A stretch of 64,000 nucleotides of DNA from Himantopus leucocephalus. Lineage: Eukaryota > Chordata > Aves > Charadriiformes > Recurvirostridae. The position numbers and the translations under genes were made by a program. Shown here one piece after another: positions 57,283 to 64,000 of this stretch. The notes under the pieces were generated by a model. That model was not told the origin of the DNA, ran no database searches, and saw only the letters and a program-made list of their open reading frames with translations. The stretch spans positions 96,302,268 through 96,366,267 of the forward strand of contig RSEF01000002.1 of the NCBI GenBank assembly GCA_003993805.1, written 5' to 3'. Within the stretch, counting starts at the first letter, position 1, and every line of letters begins with the position of its first letter.

Positions 57283-57543
57283 CCTCACCTCGGAGACGAA
57301 AGCGAGTGGCTCCATCCTTGCTGTTGCCTTGATTTACGCATCTGATATCGTTCTGTTGCCACTTCATTTCTTTACTGCCACCCCATCTCATACGCTTTCT
57401 CTTTCCTAACATNCCTCACCTCGGAGACGAAAGCGAGTGGCTCCATCCTTGCTGTTGTCTTGATTTACGCATCTGATATCCTTCTGCTGCCACTTCATTT
57501 CTTTAGTGCCACCCCCTCTCATACGCTTTCTCTTTCCTAACAC
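57283..57543. repeat. 130-bp near-identical duplication separated by a single N
   Basis: 57283-57412 and 57414-57543 are nearly identical (few substitutions) and directly adjacent, with one N at 57413. This pattern fits two overlapping contig ends, perhaps two alleles, joined without merging, rather than a real tandem repeat. Confidence 0.85.
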
Positions 57544-59019
57544 CTTTGTCATCCTGTGAGATGAAAGACATTTTCATCTAATAAAAGGAGTACACCTATA
57601 TTCTGACACAAATGTACATATGTGTATATTCCAGTAAAATATATGACTTTTAGAAAGGGGGTATTTCCTTTTTAATCAAGTTTTTGTAAAATTGCAAGTT
57701 ACTTACAGACAAGTTGGCTAACTTTTTTGTATACTTTCGAAAAAATAGTACATTAAAAATATGGGGGTAGTAGACAAAAAGACAAATGTGTCATTAGAAA
57801 TGTTTTAACACAAGTAATCCAATCTAAATATAAGACCCATTTTCTCCCGCATTTATAATTAGCAATTTGCAAAACATATCATGTTTAGCAGCCTATATGG
57901 TGAAAGGATTGATTTCCTAGATGTTTATTAGCCATAACAAACCCCCGTGGGACGTGCCAAACCTAAGCCTTGTGTTACTTGAAGGAGAAGTTTACCGTAG
58001 AGCAAAGAAAAGGGCTCTGTCGAATAAGCAAGTGACTGTGACTCCCGCAGAGCAGCCCCAACTTGTTTGTTCGAGTCCACAGGGTGGCAATATAGACAAC
58101 CCCTTCGCACAATTGTGGTCATGTTGGAGCTGGTGTCATTGCTACTGCAGGTCCTTCAGAAAAAAGCGCTGTGCCTCCCGAGATCATTAGCCGTGCAATT
58201 ACACTGATAAAGAAATTTGAGCTAGATGCTATACCAGCATATTTGCTTCTGCAAATATTTAACAACCGATAGATAACTAACAACCACTGGAGCCTGGCAT
58301 CACCGAAGTAAGATAAACTTCTCCGGAAAGACATTTTGGATTAAATCAGTAGAATGCAACCTGGAATGTATTTTTGGATCCTGATGGAAACTGCTTGCAC
58401 ATGAAACTTAGCAGAGAGAAGTTTTCAGAGTATACTAACACAAGTGTGAATTTATTTCATATCCTATTGATTTGTCCTCATATGATTTGATTCCCGAAGG
58501 AAGATACATTAGTTCCTTCCATGTCAGCTCACATTGTGCTTAAGAAGCAACATGCTATTTTAGGTTCAATAAATTCTATACAGAATTTTGATTGTGAAAG
58601 ATTTCTTATTACATAGAGTCATTAGGTGGTAGCTGTAAGATATGTTTCCTAGACATCATGTAATCATGATCTGATTCAGTTATTGAAAGAGGCTCTACAC
58701 ACAACTTTTCAAAGCCATAGAATTGAAGCTTATAAGTCAGGGAATGTAGAAATATTACAAAATAAATTAGGGGAGGATGTTGTTTCTTCCTATTTGTCTT
58801 CTGATGGCTCTTTATTACTGCCTCATGTTCCCTACAGCATGAATACAAAGATAAACCTCCAGTGATTCAGGAGGCAGAATAATAACCCAGATGACTTGTG
58901 AGCTCCTGGACCGTGCAGTTTCTTGCTATTGACCAATAGGTTAATGTCTTTCTCCAAAACTGGAAGTTGAAGAGATGCAATTTGAAAATTCTCTATTGCC
59001 ACTTAGAAGTGAAAATTGA
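57544..59019. other. Intergenic, no gene recognised
   Basis: AT-rich sequence with no supported feature. Confidence 0.5.
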
Positions 59020-59920
59020 TTTTTCTAGACAAGGGAAGTCCTGTAAATGTACTCTTTTCGGACTTCAGTAAAGCAGTTGCTACTTGACCACAACTGGATG
59101 TATTAGGTGAGCTAAGTAGGAGATACAAAGTAAACAAAGAACTAGGTAAAGATGTGATGATGATGGTAAGCTGTGCTGAAAGCAGAAATGATGGTCTATG
59201 GGAAGATTACTAATGCAGTTCCTCAAGGATCAGTTTAGGAACAGTGTTCTGTCACACTTTCACTAATGACTGCAGACAAAAAGCAGTAACATGTTAGCAA
59301 AATACTCATGGCACAACTCAGAAGAGTTCAGAATGCTGAAAAAGTATCATTCAGGATGAACTCAATAGCTCAATGTACTGCAGCAGCAGTAACTGGGTGA
59401 AATTTTAAATATGCTTTTGGTAACTGAGAAAAAGAAATTCTGATGCAAACTGGGAAATATTAGTTGGACCTGCCAAGGGAGAAGAAAGACTTTGATCCAG
59501 TGGTTGATCAGAAGATAGGTCATCCACAGAGCTGATGGGGTCATGAAAAAGGCAAGTGCCATTGCTAGGCAGACCGATAAAGATCATTTAAGTAATGTTA
59601 GGGAAATACTAATACCTTATAACAAGGCACAGAGCAAATCCATCTGGGCTAATGTATACCGTTGTCCGTGTCAAGGATGAAGACTTTTTTTGTAACTTGT
59701 CTACTCAAGAGGTAATCAACAGCCTTCTTGGGGCATAAGAGGACTGAAATTCTAGCCCAGATTTTTAGAAGTAGGGAGTACAAAAACTCAATTTTGAAGC
59801 AACACGATAAGGTTGCAAAGGGATGCTGTGATGTATTCACCTTCTTTGGCAGGGGCTGGACTTGCAAGACCCCTTCTAGTTCTTTATTTTGACCACCCAG
59901 AATCATTATACTCAATGAGC
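59020..59920 (+). mobile_element. CR1 LINE, degraded 3' part
   Basis: Words in CR1 order are visible: 'ttttcggacttcagtaaagca' (split; the FSKAF region) near 59056, 'gttcctcaaggatcagttta' near 59220 (the PQGS region), 'caagtgccattgctaggcag' near 59551, 'accttataacaaggcacaga' near 59612, and a tail resembling 'ggactagatgacc...cccttcta' near 59855-59880. All reading frames are broken. It is an old, 5'-truncated copy. Confidence 0.65.
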
Positions 59921-60773
59921 CTGTAGGGCTTAGCTGACAAAATTCTTTCTTATGACATACGCTGTGTTAGATTTTATATATAGTTTTCAGTGGCAAGTAC
60001 TTACCTTTCAATAACACTGAGGTACAAATGGAACAATCTTGTTGTGATTGTACTGAAAGAATGAGGATGTGAGTAGTATCTGTGCTATTTGTTAACCAGT
60101 GCCTTTTTTATTTTTGACCAGTGTATCATAGGGTCATGAAAAGGTGAAGGGACCTTTGATTTCAAGTCCGCTTACAAGAAAGATGTGATGTTCTTCAGAC
60201 CTTGTTCTGTAACGATTAGAAGCGTTAGGGTAAGCAAATTAAGCTTATGATTTTAAAGGTCAAATTTTATAATCCCTTTCATTCTTCATCCTTTTTGTCA
60301 GAGCATTTAGTACAGTAAGATCTCTTACAGAGAAGGAGGAACATGTTTCGGTAATTATCATGAAACATATAATTTTGTAAGCATACACTGTGGGAAACTG
60401 AATGTGATGGTGATTCACAAGCAGTTTATGTTCCTGATAAAAAATAGTATGAAACCTCTATATTGAGTCTGAGGCCAGTGGAATCTTTTTACTCCATATT
60501 TGCTAGGGCCATATATGTATTTAAGTGAGTTTAAACAGGGGAGTGGCAAGGGGTGTTTCATAACCTTATAGAAGATTACAGTTTATAGCCAAATTATCTC
60601 CTGAATTACATTAGCTGAAATCAATGTCTCCTACTAGATGAGCAGAGTGTTCCATACAACCTTGACAGATAAAGCATTAATAAGTGTCAGAGCTGACTTG
60701 GTCAATCGAATGATTTGCTGACGCTTCTTTTTACCACAAGCCTGCACTTTCAAGTTTAGTGCCAAAGGTTCAC
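59921..60773. other. Region upstream of SLC6A19
   Basis: AT-rich. 'gtatcatagggtcatgaaaa' at 60122-60141 may be the 3' end of a CR1 copy on the minus strand, but it is too short to call. Confidence 0.4.
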
Positions 60774-60781
60774 TATATATA
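60774..60781 (+). promoter_or_regulatory. SLC6A19: TATA-type box of SLC6A19
   Basis: TATATATA lies about 107 bp upstream of the start codon. The word CCAAAGGTTCA (60762-60772) just before it resembles a hepatocyte nuclear factor 4 site, which would suit an intestine/kidney gene. Unlike the other genes here, there is no CpG island. Confidence 0.5.
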
Positions 60782-60887
60782 GCTGAAGACAGCAAATAGA
60801 TGGTCTCTTTTTGCACAGATTTCTAACTAGCTGCCTGTTTCATTATCTCCTCTCTGGGGCAGCGTTTTCAGTCAGGAAATTTAAAAT

Positions 60888-61089
60888 ATGGTGAAGCTAC
60901 AGTTGCCCAATCCTGGCCTGGAGGACCGGATACCTTCCCATGGAGAACTTGAGGTCCTTGAGAAAGAAGAGGCAGACTCCAGACCAAAATGGGATAACAA
61001 GGCTCAGTATATGCTGACGTGCGTAGGGTTTTGTGTGGGCTTAGGAAACGTGTGGCGGTTTCCGTATCTCTGTCAGAGCCACGGAGGAG
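60888..61089 (+). CDS. SLC6A19: Sodium-dependent neutral amino acid transporter B0AT1, exon 1 only
   Basis: The first coding exon (202 nt, 67 codons plus one base) starts [20 protein letters not shown] and ends in [15 protein letters not shown] with the donor GTATGT at 61090. This matches SLC6A19 closely. SLC6A18 is the nearest alternative, but the MV.L.LPNPGL start favours SLC6A19. The segment covers the cytoplasmic N-terminus and the start of transmembrane helix 1, with the family's Na+/substrate-site motif [10 protein letters not shown]. By family knowledge the protein co-transports Na+ and neutral amino acids at the apical membrane of gut and kidney epithelium. Exon 2 (AFMIPF... in the family) was not found before 64000, so intron 1 exceeds 2.9 kb and the gene is cut by the window edge. 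Confidence 0.93.
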
Positions 61090-64000
61090 GTATGTCTTTA
61101 ATATATCTTAACTAACTTTCGCTATAAACTAGGTTTAATCTCTTTTTTTGGGAAACAAATAACAGAATATGTTTAGAACTGGTCAGTTCTTGTAAGAACA
61201 GTGATGTTCATCTCTAGAAGGCTGTCTAATGGAGAAGGTTGTTTCACAGGTTATGAACACCCACTGAAGTCATGTTAGTGATGGAAAAAAAGAAGGGACT
61301 GTTTTTATTTCAGGACACAGGATTGATCAAGTCAGTTTTGCACTGTCGTGTACACAGTATGTTTTCTCAATCTATAACGTTACTTTACATACAGACATAT
61401 ATATAATGTATATTTTAAAAAAATTAATCAACTACTTGGAAGTATGATTCTGATCATGGTCCCAAACGATCTTTTCATAATAGGGTTTTCATTGGTTTTG
61501 GACTGATCTGTGTATCGGCTGTAGGGTCACTCTGTGTGTAATTTATGGTAGGAGGAACAGCATGAAACAGCGTTAAGAATATGTTTTTAGCTGTTGGTGT
61601 TATTAAGTCATGTAAAGTCCAAATGTATGCTATTTACCATAGAATTTACTGTGACTCCTTAGGGTTCAGGTCAGGACTGAAGGACCATATTAAAATTTTG
61701 ATTCACTCTTTTACTCTTTGTTTTTAAAGGTGATCTTGATCTGAACCATTGCTTAAATATTATATGCCAACATAAATTTCTCATTTTCTGATAGTCTTTT
61801 CTGCCCACTATCTACTTGTTATCTGCATTTCACTCTAGGATATGCGTAAAAAGTGTTTGTTCCTTCGTGATGTTTGACCTAGAAAGAAAAATTTTGGCTT
61901 AAGGAACAGTATTTAAAAGTAATTTTCATTAAATGCACACAGTGAGATGTTTAAAAACTGCTCTTCCGAGTCAGAGTCGGGACCAAGGAGGGCTCTGCGG
62001 GGAGTTGTTGGTACTAACTCCGGGACATTTAACAACAGATGACTCAGCTGCAAGAAGAGATCCTTTTAACATTGAGATTTTTCTGACATGGGCTGGTGTT
62101 TAGAGTTTGCAGTGCAAACTGAAGGTCATTTGCAGCACAGCCAACTCTTGTAACAAAAAAGTTACAAGACAAAAAAAATCATAAAACCTTTTCCACATGT
62201 GACAATTTTAATTTGAAGAAGTGGAAGGATATCTCCAAAATTCATGGCACTTATTGGCTTCTTGGGTTCTTCTACTTAGACTTAGAAACCCTGTTTCCCT
62301 GGGTTGATTTATAGGCACTTTCCTGCTTTTCTGTCTGTCTTTCCCTTCCCTCATGTTCTAGCCGTAGGAAATGCAGCTGAAAAATGAACATCCAACAAAC
62401 ACAGAGAACTTCTTATGGATCATGGTTTTATGACTGATGTCAGTGAAGGTTTGTGAATTGCTTGTGTGTGGGTCTGTCAGTTCTGTGTTTTAACTTATCC
62501 TTTGACAACAATTATTTTTCTTTCTCATTATCCTGTGGCTTGTCCTTGCTCAGGAACACTAACAACTGTTATCCCCAGCTTCTTGCTTCCCTGGGACTCT
62601 CTGTCTCAAATTTTAGGCAGAAATTGAAAGGCAGCATATAGCAAAGAACTGACGTAGCTGGCTCTGGGCTTAGAACTACTGTACAGACGTGTCCCTGTAG
62701 CCAGACATGCTACTTTCTCTATCAATTCTTCTGCATAACCCCAAATGCTGTGACTCTTATCAGTACATAAAAGTGAGGAGCAATGCCTTCCCAAGGCTTN
62801 GGAGCAGTGCCTTCCCAAGGCTTCCTAGAAAGGACTCCTTAACTTCATGGCGCGTGGATGAGGGTGGAGAGCTGTTGTGCAATCCCTCCTCCCCCCTGCT
62901 GTACAGTGCACCTCAGCCTCTTCTAGGAGTTCACAATCCAACTCTTGCCACCGCTGTCATCCTCTCNTCCTAGAAAGGACTCCTTAACTTCATGGCGCGT
63001 GGATGAGGGTGAAGAGCTGTTGTGCAATCCCTCCTCCCGCCTGCTGTACAGTGCACCTCAGCCTCTTCTGGGAGTTCTCAATCCAACTCCTGCCACCGCT
63101 GTCATCCTCTCATTACAGTGCCTGTTCTCCAACTTCTCCAATCAGAAAAAAAAACCCCAACTCTTGCTGTTTTTTGGCTGGATGGCCATTGAACATTTGA
63201 ACATTGGCACATTTGAACACGTGACTGTCCATATTGCAAAACCAGATCTTGAAGTTCTTATTTCTGAAGATGTTTTGTTGTTGAGACATTTTTTTCCTCA
63301 TGAGATTTTCTGGCTCCTGCGTCTCTAATTGCCATTCAGCTGCGTTCACAACATAGCAAACACCCAACAGATGCAGCACTCTGCATCCTCTTTGATTGCA
63401 CAGACACTCTTAAGTCTGGTTTCAGCTGCCTCTGGTTGGAAATAGGTATTTACTAGACATTTTGGACAAGTTTTGCCTTAATCTTTGCCACTCAACATGG
63501 TGGCCAAGATGATGCCACATTTTTGCATTTGTGTGGCCCACTGAGGGACACAGGTGTGCCTCTGTAACAGAGTAGGGGAAAACTGCAACGTTACGCACCT
63601 TCTTCCAAGTTAACTAAAACAAAGCATACACCACACTTGTGAGTGTGCTGAGGAACCTACATTTTCCCCTAGTCTGTCTGGTGCCTTCACCCCAGATGAT
63701 GTATGTCTTCATACTTTGTGTCTTCAAGATATGTTTTCACTGAATCCTGGGTGCAGAGCAGCAGGAATCCCTTCTGCTGCTCTCTTTTACTGGAGATGGG
63801 GATTATGCTGCTCCTCAGTCTGTCCCTGGCATGATTGTTTTATAGCATCCTAAACCTCACTTTGGATATGATGGTGGATTATGGCCGTGCATTAAGAGAT
63901 AGAAAAAAATAAAGCTAATTACCATACCATAGTAAATATCTGCAGAGCATGAGAAAAAGTCCTATGTGATCACGTAATTAGAGGTTGTCTCATAAGGTGC
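61090..64000. other. SLC6A19: SLC6A19 intron 1 (incomplete)
   Basis: Non-coding intronic sequence. It contains duplicated blocks around single Ns at 62777-63111. No exon with SLC6 homology was found in either strand's open frames. Confidence 0.6.
62777..63111. repeat. Adjacent duplications bounded by single Ns
   Basis: A 23-bp block (62777-62799) recurs after the N at 62800 (62801-62823). A 144-bp block (62823-62966) recurs after the N at 62967 (62968-63111), with a handful of substitutions. Both fit unmerged overlapping contig ends. Confidence 0.85.

Noticed and set aside
56805..57409. Cluster of 60-107 codon open frames
   Set aside because: All frames are open to similar extents in a locally GC-rich patch, and part overlaps an assembly duplication.
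62707..63328. Open frames containing unknown residues in SLC6A19 intron 1
   Set aside because: They run through N-bounded duplicated blocks and are assembly artefacts.

Overview
This window is nuclear DNA from a vertebrate, almost certainly a bird. The genes have many short exons with GT..AG introns and three CpG-island promoters. The interspersed repeats include LTRs whose 3' end reads 'gagagtgagcgagcggctgc...ggctggggttaa', a form I recognise from avian endogenous retroviruses, and old CR1 LINE pieces. There are no prokaryotic features.

The left 45 kb holds three complete genes on the minus strand, head to tail, so transcription runs right to left: SDHA (29538-45016, 15 exons, 665 aa), FH (10902-28092, 10 exons, 505 aa) and CHMP5 (529-10531, 8 exons, 219 aa). 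I traced every exon, and the splice phases join without a frameshift in all three. SDHA (succinate to fumarate) and FH (fumarate to malate) catalyse consecutive steps of the TCA cycle. CHMP5 is an ESCRT-III-associated protein. In human these three genes lie on three different chromosomes (5p15.33, 1q43 and 9p13.3). Both junctions here are free of gaps and very short: FH starts about 340 bp past the distal SDHA poly(A) signal, and CHMP5 starts about 320 bp past the FH poly(A) signals. This is the most striking feature of the window.

SDHA shares a CpG island head to head with CCDC127 on the plus strand (CDS 45829-47290, 263 aa), as in human. The island holds a perfect NRF-1 palindrome and a seven-unit GGGGCC tract. 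From about 50.2 to 60.7 kb lies a gene-free repeat graveyard. It contains a decayed R2-type non-LTR retrotransposon split by a solo LTR with a 5-bp target-site duplication, a second decayed reverse-transcriptase relic, and a CR1 3' portion. At 60888 the first coding exon of the amino-acid transporter SLC6A19 begins; its remaining exons lie beyond the right edge.

There is one 100-N gap (26956-27055) inside FH intron 1. Single Ns at 57413, 62800 and 62967 are flanked by near-identical duplicated blocks, which look like assembly overlaps that were not merged. Single Ns at 2303 and 41866 sit beside homopolymers.
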